From Nocardioides sp. (GTDB lineage Bacteria > Actinomycetota > Actinomycetes > Propionibacteriales > Nocardioidaceae): a stretch of DNA of 17,207 bases. A program made the translations under genes and the position numbers. The notes beneath the pieces are model-generated. The model worked only from the letters and a program-made list of their open reading frames with translations, was not told where the DNA came from and ran no database searches. The stretch's first letter is position 1. Every line of letters starts with the position of its first letter. The stretch lies in contig JAJPEO010000215.1 of assembly GCA_021166815.1 (NCBI GenBank), forward strand, positions 1-17,207, read 5' to 3'. Of the stretch, positions 1 to 5,795 are shown piece after piece.

Positions 1-408
1 TTCACCTCCGTCAGCACCCAGGACCGCCTGCAGCTGCTCCTGGAGTTCAGCCGTGAGCTGCCCGAGCTGCCCGAGCGCTACGCCGACCACCCCGAGCTGC
101 TCGAGCCGGTGCCGGAGTGCCAGTCCCCCATCTTCCTCGTCACCGAGGTCGAGGGCACGGGTCCCGACGGCGTCGTACGGCTGTTCTTCTCGGCTCCGCC
201 GGAGGCGCCCACCACCCGTGGCTTCGCCGGGATCCTGCACGAGGGCCTGGACGGGATGAGCGTCGCGGAGGTGGAGGCCGTGCCCAACGACTTCTCCCAG
301 CGGCTGGGCCTGGAGGAGGCGGTCAGCCCGCTGCGACTGCGCGGCATGGCCGCGATGCTGGCGCGCATCAAGCGCCAGGTGGCCGAGAAGAGCGCGACCG
401 GCGGCTGA
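1..408 (+). CDS. sufE: SufE family Fe-S cluster assembly protein (5' truncated by window edge)
   Basis: The reading frame is open from the first base to a TGA at 406-408 and shows 135 residues; the start codon lies outside the window. SufE proteins accept persulfide sulfur from a SufS-type cysteine desulfurase on one conserved cysteine and pass it to cytosolic Fe-S scaffold proteins. The visible motif PECQSPIFL (Cys at visible residue 40, codon 118-120) matches the family's GCQS-type active-site loop. The later segments [14 protein letters not shown] and [26 protein letters not shown] also follow the SufE pattern, ending in the usual C-terminal helix. Only the extreme N-terminus should be missing, since family members are about 140-150 residues. 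The next gene is convergent, so this is the last gene of its transcription unit. In many actinobacteria such a gene follows a rhodanese-type sulfurtransferase, but that cannot be seen here. Confidence 0.9.
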   Translation, partial: FTSVSTQDRLQLLLEFSRELPELPERYADHPELLEPVPECQSPIFLVTEVEGTGPDGVVRLFFSAPPEAPTTRGFAGILHEGLDGMSVAEVEAVPNDFSQRLGLEEAVSPLRLRGMAAMLARIKRQVAEKSATGG

Positions 409-436
409 CCCCCTGGGGGGCCGCCGCCGGTGGCGG
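409..436. terminator. Possible hairpin terminator between convergent genes
   Basis: The 36-bp gap between the sufE stop and the convergent VOC gene stop holds a C5-T-G5 palindrome (about 410-419). It also holds a GC stem: CCGCCG at 421-426 pairs with TGGCGG at 431-436 (one G-T pair) around a 4-nt loop. There is no T-run on either strand, so it is not a canonical intrinsic terminator. The position between two gene tails is the main support. Confidence 0.3.
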
Positions 437-444
437 GTGGTCGC

Positions 445-813
445 TCAGCGCGGCAGCGGGCTGTAGAACACCAGCCCGTTGCCCTTGTTGTCGTAGGCCA
501 CGACCCGGCGCTCGTGGGCGTCGTCGTACGGGCCCTTGACGATCGCCCCGCCGTTGGCCTCGACCTCGCGTGCCGCGGCGTCGACGTCGGCGGTCTTGAT
601 GCCGACGACGACCTGGCCGGGGATCGGGTGGTCGACGCTGGTGGCCAGCGCGATGGTCACCGACCCGCCGTCCAGGGCGGCGAAGTGGGTGCCGTCGCGG
701 AACTTCAGCGGCATGCCCAACGTGTCGACGTAGAACGCGATCGAGGCGTCCAGGTCGTCGGTGGAGAGCATGATCATGCGGACGTCGAGGTCGCGCTTCG
801 GGGTGTCAGTCAT
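445..813 (-). CDS. VOC family protein (glyoxalase/bleomycin-resistance fold)
   Basis: The product is 122 residues, the size of a single-module VOC protein with two beta-alpha-beta-beta-beta units. The first unit runs from about residue 10 (VRMIMLSTDDLDASIAFYV) with the characteristic FYVDTLGMPLKF segment. The second begins near GQVVVGIKTADVDAAAREV and ends with the usual NGLVFYSPLPR strand. VOC proteins include metal-dependent glyoxalases, dioxygenases and binding proteins, and the substrate cannot be told from sequence. The ATG at 811-813 lies inside the end of the upstream DUF2249 gene (8-bp overlap), so translation is probably coupled and this is the last gene of a four-gene operon. Whether it takes part in the same process as the DUF2249 proteins is unknown. 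Confidence 0.85.
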   Translation of the reverse strand: MTDTPKRDLDVRMIMLSTDDLDASIAFYVDTLGMPLKFRDGTHFAALDGGSVTIALATSVDHPIPGQVVVGIKTADVDAAAREVEANGGAIVKGPYDDAHERRVVAYDNKGNGLVFYSPLPR

Positions 814-1054
814 GGATGGCTCCTTCGTCGATCCTGCCCACCCACACCCTCCACACGTCCGGGCCCTCCTGCAAGGAGGTCCACGTGAACTCGCCGCGCC
901 GCTCAGCGTTGAGCATGTACCGCAGCGGCGTCGGGTCGTGGTCGGAGAGCAGCATGAAGTGGTCGCCGGCGATCAGCTCGGCGAACGCTCGGCCGACCTG
1001 GTCGGCACAGCTCAGCGTCGGGTCCGTGCGGGTGTCGACGACCACCGGGCTCAC
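806..1054 (-). CDS. DUF2249 domain protein (copy 2 of an adjacent pair)
   Basis: The product is 82 residues. It carries the DUF2249 core: FMLLSDHDPTPLRYML at about 33-48, then GEFTW and the closing QEGPDVWRVWVG. The start is GTG at 1052-1054, overlapping the TGA of the preceding gene as GTGA, which argues for translational coupling. Aligned without gaps, its residues 33-73 match residues 34-74 of the neighbouring DUF2249 protein at 23 of 41 positions, so the two are diverged tandem duplicates. The biochemical role of DUF2249 is not established; such genes often sit near nitrogen-oxide or anaerobic respiration genes, so a redox or NO-related role is only inference. The open frame continues far upstream, but the overlap with the preceding gene makes this start the likely one. 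Confidence 0.8.
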   Translation of the reverse strand: MSPVVVDTRTDPTLSCADQVGRAFAELIAGDHFMLLSDHDPTPLRYMLNAERRGEFTWTSLQEGPDVWRVWVGRIDEGAIHD

Positions 1055-1281
1055 TGCTTGCCGATCCGGACCCGCCACACCTCCGGGCCCTCTTCCTGGT
1101 AGTTCCACGAGAACTCGCCGTTGTGCTCGGCGTCGAACTGGTAGTAGAGCGGCTTGGGGTCGTGGTCGTTGACCAGCTCGAAGGCCGTGCCGGGCTCCAG
1201 CGCGTGCCACGTCTCGAAGATCAGGGTGTGGCGACGGGCCGGGACCTCGTTGCGGACGTCGAGCTGCTGGTCGGTGCTCAT
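1051..1281 (-). CDS. DUF2249 domain protein (copy 1 of an adjacent pair)
   Basis: The product is 76 residues. After an N-terminal LDVRNE strand come HTLIFETWHAL (about 18-28), the family hallmark NDHDPKPLYYQF (38-49) and the closing GEFSWNYQEEGPEVWRVRIG (55-74). This is a complete, compact DUF2249 domain. The ATG at 1279-1281 overlaps the TGA of the previous gene as ATGA, and GGAG lies 5 bases before it, which fixes the start inside a longer open frame. It lies between a small helical protein gene and its own paralogue in an operon with no gaps. Function is unknown. The His and Asp residues of the core motif could bind a metal or small ligand, but this is not established. Confidence 0.85.
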   Translation of the reverse strand: MSTDQQLDVRNEVPARRHTLIFETWHALEPGTAFELVNDHDPKPLYYQFDAEHNGEFSWNYQEEGPEVWRVRIGKQ

Positions 1282-1532
1282 GGGTTCTCCTCGGTGACGG
1301 GTGCGGAGGTGGCAGGGGCGCCGTCCTCGACGGGCAGCCGGGCCAGGAAGTGCAGCACGCCGTTGACGTGCTCGGCCTGGCGCGGGTGCTGCGCGTCGAG
1401 CACCCACCAAGCCTTGGCCGCGAGCCGGCTGGCCGCGTCGGGGAAGCCCGCCTGACCGAGCGAGCGCAGCGCCTTGACGAGGATCCGAGTGGTCTCCTCC
1501 ACGACGTCGCGGTCGTCCGCCTGGTCGGCCAT
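1278..1532 (-). CDS. Small helical protein of unknown function, first gene of the DUF2249 operon
   Basis: The product is 84 residues. I do not recognise the family. Residues from about 8 to 68 look helical and amphipathic (EETTRILVKALRSLGQAGF, AASRLAAKAWWVLD, AEHVNGVLHFLARL), followed by a Pro/Ala-rich tail. There is no signal peptide, membrane segment or cysteine. The start ATG at 1530-1532 is preceded by a strong ribosome site, GGAGG, with 4 bases of spacing, and it is the first gene after a large palindrome at 1549-1578. Its stop overlaps the start of the first DUF2249 gene. The tight coupling suggests that it works with the DUF2249 pair, perhaps as a partner subunit; that is inference. 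Confidence 0.7.
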   Translation of the reverse strand: MADQADDRDVVEETTRILVKALRSLGQAGFPDAASRLAAKAWWVLDAQHPRQAEHVNGVLHFLARLPVEDGAPATSAPVTEENP

Positions 1533-1548
1533 CCCACCTCCACGGGAA

Positions 1549-1578
1549 CAATATCCACGGACTTTTCCGTGGTTATTG
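1549..1578. promoter_or_regulatory. 30-bp near-perfect palindrome, candidate operator of the DUF2249 operon
   Basis: Two 13-base arms, CAATATCCACGGA (1549-1561) and TCCGTGGTTATTG (1566-1578), flank a 4-base centre. They are reverse complements at 12 of 13 positions. The element ends 16 bases before the ATG of the operon's first gene. On the minus strand its downstream arm contains TATTGT, which fits an actinobacterial -10 (TANNNT) just upstream of the GGAGG ribosome site. A repressor bound here would cover the promoter. A transcribed hairpin is the alternative. It does not match any operator consensus I know. Confidence 0.6.
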
Positions 1579-1633
1579 CCGACCTTACTCCATGGTGGTG
1601 CCAGCTGCCGACCCCTCCCCGTCGCACGATGGG

Positions 1634-2368
1634 TCAGTGGCGCGCATGCCGTTCGACGAACGCTCGGATGAAGGCCGGCGCCTCGACCACCCCGCTCGCG
1701 TACGCCGCGGCGAGGGTCTCCTCGACCTGCTCCGGGGAGAAGTAGCCCTCGTGGCGATAGGCCTCCACCCGCAGGCGCAGCCCCTCCTGGTCGAGCTCGG
1801 GGTGGAACTGGGTCGCGTAGACGTTGGCACCGACGCGGAAGGCCTGCACCGGGCACGACGGCGAGGTCGCCAGGACCGTGGCGTGCGTCGGCAGCGTGTT
1901 GACCGCCTCCTTGTGTCCCACGTAGGCGCCGAACTCGCTCTGCACGATGCCGAAGACCGGGTCCGCGGCGCCGGCCTCGGTGAGCGTGCAGGTCACCCCG
2001 CTGACGGGCTCGCCGTACGTCCTGTCGACGACCGCGCCCTGGTGCCGCCCCAACGTCCCGATGCCGTAGCACGCGCCGAGGAACGGGAAGTCGGCCGCGA
2101 CCACCAGGTCGAGGAGCCCGGCCAGCTCCGCCTCGACGCGACGCTGGACGGGCGACTTCTCGTGCTCGGGGTTGCTGACCTCGAACGGCCCGCCGCCGAG
2201 GATGATGCCCGACCAGTCGGCCAGGTCGACGCGGCCCAGCCCGTGGCGCTCGAGGCGGTGCCGACGCAGGTCCCGCTCCGCGAGTGCGGCGTGGCGCAGG
2301 AAGGCTGCGTACTCGTCATCGGCGAGGTGGTCGTCCTCGCGGATGCCGAGCAGCAGGAACGGCTTCAC
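1634..2368 (-). CDS. Class-I glutamine amidotransferase-like protein (GMP synthase type)
   Basis: The product is 244 residues with the full class-I amidotransferase triad. The nucleophile is Cys100 in FLGACYGIG, and His189 and Glu191 lie in ATQFHPEL. The oxyanion-side strand GIILGGGPFEVSN (about 54-66) is present as well. Such domains release ammonia from glutamine or, in stand-alone proteins, act on gamma-glutamyl compounds. The partner or substrate of this free-standing copy cannot be deduced. The start is GTG at 2366-2368, overlapping the TGA of the CBS gene as GTGA, so it is translated coupled to that gene. It lies too far from the amine oxidase cluster, and looks too unlike PuuD (peptidase C26), to be called gamma-glutamyl-GABA hydrolase. 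Its end lies 101 bp upstream of the DUF2249 operon start on the same strand. Confidence 0.88.
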   Translation of the reverse strand: MKPFLLLGIREDDHLADDEYAAFLRHAALAERDLRRHRLERHGLGRVDLADWSGIILGGGPFEVSNPEHEKSPVQRRVEAELAGLLDLVVAADFPFLGACYGIGTLGRHQGAVVDRTYGEPVSGVTCTLTEAGAADPVFGIVQSEFGAYVGHKEAVNTLPTHATVLATSPSCPVQAFRVGANVYATQFHPELDQEGLRLRVEAYRHEGYFSPEQVEETLAAAYASGVVEAPAFIRAFVERHARH

Positions 2369-2754
2369 GCGCCAGCGAGATCGGCATCGAGCAGGTCACG
2401 GATCGACAGGAAGCCCACCAGCTCCTGGCCGTCGAGCACGGGCAGGTGGCGTACGGCCGCCTCACGCATCAGGGCTGCCGCTGCGTCGAGGGTGTCGCCG
2501 GGGGCGACGGTCACGAGCTCGGTGCTCATCATGTCGGCGGCGCGGGTGTGGTCCGGGTCGGCGCCCGCAGCCACGTGCCGCACGACGTCGCGCTCGGCGA
2601 TGACGCCGATCAGGGCGTGGTTCTCCACGACAGCCAGGGCCCCCAGCTCGTCGGCCACCAGAGCCTCGGCGACGTCACGCATCGGCGTCGCGCCGCCGAT
2701 CGTGGCGACGGGCCACCTCATGCGGGACTTGACCGGGCTGGATGCGGTGTTCAT
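2365..2754 (-). CDS. Two-CBS-domain protein
   Basis: The product is 129 residues, made of two consecutive CBS domains and nothing else. The first includes VAEALVADELGALAVVENHALIGVIAERDVVRHV. The second runs from MMSTELVTVAPGDTLDAAAALM to RHLPVLDGQELVGFLSIRDLL. CBS pairs bind adenine nucleotides and similar ligands and act as energy or redox sensors. The start chosen is the ATG at 2752-2754, because GAGGAGGT stands 8 bases upstream; an in-frame ATG 33 bases earlier lacks such a site. The gene overlaps the following glutamine amidotransferase gene. A DosR/DevR-like palindrome lies about 60-70 bp upstream, and small CBS proteins such as Hrp1 (Rv2626c) are known DosR regulon members, so hypoxic control is a reasonable inference. 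Confidence 0.88.
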   Translation of the reverse strand: MNTASSPVKSRMRWPVATIGGATPMRDVAEALVADELGALAVVENHALIGVIAERDVVRHVAAGADPDHTRAADMMSTELVTVAPGDTLDAAAALMREAAVRHLPVLDGQELVGFLSIRDLLDADLAGA

Positions 2755-2812
2755 CGCGATCGACCTCCTCTGTCGTGGCTCCATCATCGGCCATCGGAGC
2801 GACCAGCCACGA

Positions 2813-2826
2813 GGGACCTTGGTCCC
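2813..2826. promoter_or_regulatory. DosR/DevR-like box upstream of the CBS gene
   Basis: The sequence GGGACCTTGGTCCC is two perfect 6-base arms around TT. It keeps the GGGAC-N4-GTCCC frame of the mycobacterial DosR box (core GGGACTWWAGTCCC) and differs only in one symmetric pair (C/G in place of T/A). The centre is about 65 bp upstream of the CBS gene ATG at 2754, between the tail of the phosphodiesterase gene and the CBS gene, so a role as an activator site is plausible. It could instead be a hairpin terminating the phosphodiesterase transcript, since it lies 28 bp past that gene's stop, but no T-run follows. Confidence 0.5.
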
Positions 2827-2853
2827 ACCTCGTCACCCACTGGACCCGGTCGG

Positions 2854-4323
2854 TCAGGCGGCCGGGCGCGGCGGGTCGACCACCTCGGCCAATCGGGCCG
2901 GGAAGTCGGTGATGACCCGGTCGGCGCCGGAGGCCAGGGCCAGCCGGAAGTCCGCGACCGTCCGCACCGTCCACACGCTGCTGGTCATCCCGCGGGAGCG
3001 GATCGCGTCCGCGTCGCTGCGCGTGAGGAAGAGGTTGTTGGGATGGACCTCCTCGGCCCACGGCTGCCAGGCGTCGAGGTCGGCTGCGCTGGGTGGCGCC
3101 ACGGTGAGCACCCCCACCGGGACGTCGGGGTGGGCCGTCGCGAAGGCCTCCAGCCACCCGTGGTCGAAGGAGGACACAGTGATCCGTCCGGCAGCGGCGA
3201 GGTCGCCCAGCGGGCCCGAGGCCAGCTCGGCCGCCAGCTCGTCGGCGATGCCGGCGTTGCCCGGCAGGGCCGGCTCCTTGACCTCCAGGACCAGGCCGGC
3301 CTCCCCGCCCATGGCGGCGATGACCTCGTCGAGCGTGGGGATGCGCTCACCGGCGAACTCGGGCGAGAACCACGACCCTGCGTCCAGCTGCTTGATCTCA
3401 GCGAGGGTGAAGGTCCCCACGGGGTCGGAGCTGCGGTCGGGGAAGACCGTCTCGACGTCCGTGGTCCGCTTCAGGTTGAGGTGGTCGTGCACGATCACGA
3501 GCTCGCGGTCCGCGCTCAGCTGGACGTCGACCTCCATCGCGGGCGCCGCGTCGGCCCGGGCGCGCTGCACCGCGGCCAGGGTCTGCTCCGGGGCCACACC
3601 GGCACCGGCGCGGTGGGCGACCACGCCCGGCACCCGGTCCAGGGTGGTGCGCACCGGTGCCGTCGTCAGCGCGGGAACGCCGTTCCACGCGGGCGCCACC
3701 ACGCGGTACCAGACCGGGTGGGCGGGTGCCTGGGTGCCGACGACCACCGCGATGGTCGAACCGAGGGTGCGCGTGGCCACAGCGGTCCAGGCACCGTCCC
3801 GATGCTCCTGCAGGCTCACCGGCCGTCCGGCACGCAACGGCGTCAACGTGGTGGCGAAGGCCACGGAGGACCGGGTCGTCAGCGCGCCCGGCTCCGACGA
3901 GAGTCGCTGCGCGACGACGGGCAGGGAGAGACGCCCGCCCCGGAACGTACGCCCGCGCAGCTTCCCGACCGTGCGCAGCGTCAGGGTGCCGCGAGCGCTC
4001 CTCGGCGCGGAGTAGGCGAACCGGACCCTCGTGGTCCGTAGCCGCTGGGCAGCCACCTTGACCCACGCGCCGTCGACACGGCGCTGGAGGACCAGTCGGG
4101 TCCGCCTGCGGTCGGCCCGGCTCAGGCTCGTGTAGCCCGCGCCGGTGGGCGCGCCGGCGACGAGGGTGATCCGCTCCCCCGGGATGATGTCGGGCTGGGA
4201 GGCCCGGAGGACGGCCGCCTGACGGGTCGACGGCTCGGCGGTGGCCGGCGCGATGAACGCGACCGGGGCCGAGACGAGCAGGGCGAGGACGCCGGCCATG
4301 AGGGGGCGCGGGAGCAGGACCAC
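2854..4323 (-). CDS. Secreted glycerophosphodiester phosphodiesterase with N-terminal beta-rich region
   Basis: The product is 489 residues. A signal peptide covers about residues 1-29 (basic start, hydrophobic MAGVLALLVSAPVAFIA, then an ATA/E cleavage site). Residues 35-230 form a beta-rich region with two similar-looking halves (LVLQRRVDGAWVKVA, VSLQEHRDGAWTAVA), probably Ig-like or wall-associated. The GDPD TIM barrel starts near 234. It carries His237-Arg238, Glu246 (APEQT), Glu264 and Asp266 (MEVDVQ), His279 (IVHDH), and LEVKE at 346-350. The enzyme hydrolyses glycerophosphodiesters, or wall teichoic acid-type polymers, to glycerol 3-phosphate and an alcohol outside the membrane. The start is the GTG at 4321-4323, preceded by GGAGGT with 4 bases of spacing; an ATG 24 bases downstream is an alternative. 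The gene follows the FAD oxidoreductase after 64 bp and has no evident functional link to it. Confidence 0.88.
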   Translation of the reverse strand: MVLLPRPLMAGVLALLVSAPVAFIAPATAEPSTRQAAVLRASQPDIIPGERITLVAGAPTGAGYTSLSRADRRRTRLVLQRRVDGAWVKVAAQRLRTTRVRFAYSAPRSARGTLTLRTVGKLRGRTFRGGRLSLPVVAQRLSSEPGALTTRSSVAFATTLTPLRAGRPVSLQEHRDGAWTAVATRTLGSTIAVVVGTQAPAHPVWYRVVAPAWNGVPALTTAPVRTTLDRVPGVVAHRAGAGVAPEQTLAAVQRARADAAPAMEVDVQLSADRELVIVHDHLNLKRTTDVETVFPDRSSDPVGTFTLAEIKQLDAGSWFSPEFAGERIPTLDEVIAAMGGEAGLVLEVKEPALPGNAGIADELAAELASGPLGDLAAAGRITVSSFDHGWLEAFATAHPDVPVGVLTVAPPSAADLDAWQPWAEEVHPNNLFLTRSDADAIRSRGMTSSVWTVRTVADFRLALASGADRVITDFPARLAEVVDPPRPAA

Positions 4324-4387
4324 TGGTACCTCCGGGTGACGGGATCGGGCGATTGTGCCAGCGCCGGTGCGCGCGCGGGCGGGAAAT

Positions 4388-5788
4388 TCAGGAGTCGAAG
4401 CCCAGACCCGCGGCGTCGAGGCCACGCAGGAAGAGGTTGCGCCGCCCGCGCCGGTGGTCGGCCCGGTCGAGGGACCACCGGGTGAGGTTGATCCCCACGC
4501 CCGCCAGCGGCTCGGGCGGGAAGGGCCACGGCCTGCTGCGCACGATGGGGTTCTCGGTGCGCGGGGTCGCCTCGCCGGCGAGGAGGTCGAGCAGCACCTC
4601 CGAGGAGAAACGGGTGGCGCCGACGCCGAGCCCCGTGAACCCGGCCGCGTACGCGACCCGTCCCTGTCGCGCCAGTCCGTGGAAGGCGGCGAACCGCGTG
4701 CACGTGTCGATCGCGCCGGCCCACCGGTGCGAGAAGCGCACTCCCTCCAGCTGCGGGAAGGTGGCGAGGAAGTGCGAGGCCAGTCGGGAGAAGGTCTCCG
4801 GCCGGGCCTCCTGGCTGGCGTCGATCCGGCCGCCGGCCGGGTAGATCGCGTCGTAGCCGCCCCACAGGACGCGGTCGTCGGCGGTCAGCCGGGCGTAGTG
4901 GAACTGGTTGGCGAGGTCGGACAACCCCTCGCGTCCCTGCCAGCCGATGCTCGCCCGCTGCTCGCGGCTGAGCGGCTCGGTCACCAGGACGTAGTCGTAG
5001 ACCGGCACGGTCATCCGGCGGTTGCGGCGCAGCAGCGACGGGAAGACGTTGGTCGCCAGCACGACCTGCTCGGCCACGACGGAGCCGTGCTCGGTGCCGA
5101 CCCGGCAGCCGCCGCCGCGGGGTGTGTCGATGGACGTCACCGCGCTGTCCTCGTGGATCACCACCCCCGCCCTCTCCGCGGCGCGGGCGAGGCCGACCGC
5201 CAGACGAGCCGGGTGCACCAGGGCGCTCTCGTCCGGCTCGAACACGCCGGCCAGGAACAGCGGGCTGTCGATGCGCCGCCGGGCGCCGGCGGCATCGAGG
5301 GCGTCCGGGCCCAGCCAGGGCACCTGGTGGTCCTCGACGGCGACCTGGAGGACACCCGTACGCTCCCACTGGCAGTCCAGGCCGAGGCCCTCGACGTCGC
5401 GCTCGAACGCGGCGAGGTTGTCGTGGCCGAGTCGCTCCAGGGCGGCGTACTCCTGCGGCCACCGGGCGCGGCCGTTGGCCTCGCCGTGGGTGATCGACGC
5501 CTCGCAGAACCCGCCGTTGCGGCCCGACGCCGCCCACCCGACCGTGTTGGCCTCCAGCAGCACCACCCGTCGGCCCGGGTCACGGCGCACGGCGTTGAGG
5601 GCGGCCCAGAGCCCGAGGTAGCCACCACCCACCACGACCAGGTCGGCACGCTCCTCGCCGTGCAGCCGCGGCCGCGCCTCTCGTGCCGGCAGGTCCTCGA
5701 GCCAGAACACCGCCTGGCGCGACGCCTCGAGGGACTGCGCCACCAGGCGCGGGTCGGGGGCGTGGCGCTCGTAGGCGGTGGGATGCAC
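4388..5788 (-). CDS. FAD-dependent amine oxidoreductase, DAO family (PuuB-like)
   Basis: The product is 466 residues of the D-amino acid oxidase/GlpO superfamily. The dinucleotide-binding motif is VVVGGGYLGLWAAL (51-64), preceded by a roughly 45-residue N-terminal extension with FWLEDLP, and followed by the GRNGGF segment (89-94) typical of gamma-glutamylputrescine oxidase-like proteins. A C-terminal AGFTGLGVGATRFSSEVLLDLL segment completes the FAD site. PuuB-type enzymes oxidise a primary amine to an aldehyde with H2O2 and ammonia release. The exact substrate here (putrescine, gamma-glutamylputrescine or another amine) is not decidable, and no PuuA-like ligase is in view. It lies 7 bp after the aminotransferase gene, with AGGA 5 bases before a GTG start, as third gene of a catabolic operon. 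An aldehyde dehydrogenase for its likely product is encoded divergently nearby. Confidence 0.85.
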   Translation of the reverse strand: MHPTAYERHAPDPRLVAQSLEASRQAVFWLEDLPAREARPRLHGEERADLVVVGGGYLGLWAALNAVRRDPGRRVVLLEANTVGWAASGRNGGFCEASITHGEANGRARWPQEYAALERLGHDNLAAFERDVEGLGLDCQWERTGVLQVAVEDHQVPWLGPDALDAAGARRRIDSPLFLAGVFEPDESALVHPARLAVGLARAAERAGVVIHEDSAVTSIDTPRGGGCRVGTEHGSVVAEQVVLATNVFPSLLRRNRRMTVPVYDYVLVTEPLSREQRASIGWQGREGLSDLANQFHYARLTADDRVLWGGYDAIYPAGGRIDASQEARPETFSRLASHFLATFPQLEGVRFSHRWAGAIDTCTRFAAFHGLARQGRVAYAAGFTGLGVGATRFSSEVLLDLLAGEATPRTENPIVRSRPWPFPPEPLAGVGINLTRWSLDRADHRRGRRNLFLRGLDAAGLGFDS

Positions 5789-5795
5789 AGCGGTC

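Noticed and set aside
1634..2368. Amidotransferase as PuuD (gamma-glutamyl-GABA hydrolase) of the amine cluster
   Set aside because: The sequence pattern is of the GMP synthase type rather than peptidase C26. It is coupled to a CBS gene, lies about 2 kb beyond the amine cluster, and no PuuA partner is present.
1592..4015. Plus-strand open frame of about 807 codons
   Set aside because: It runs antisense to the amidotransferase, CBS and phosphodiesterase genes, whose motifs are clear on the minus strand. Its translation is Arg/Ala/Gly/Val-rich without any domain, as expected for a mirror frame in very GC-rich DNA.
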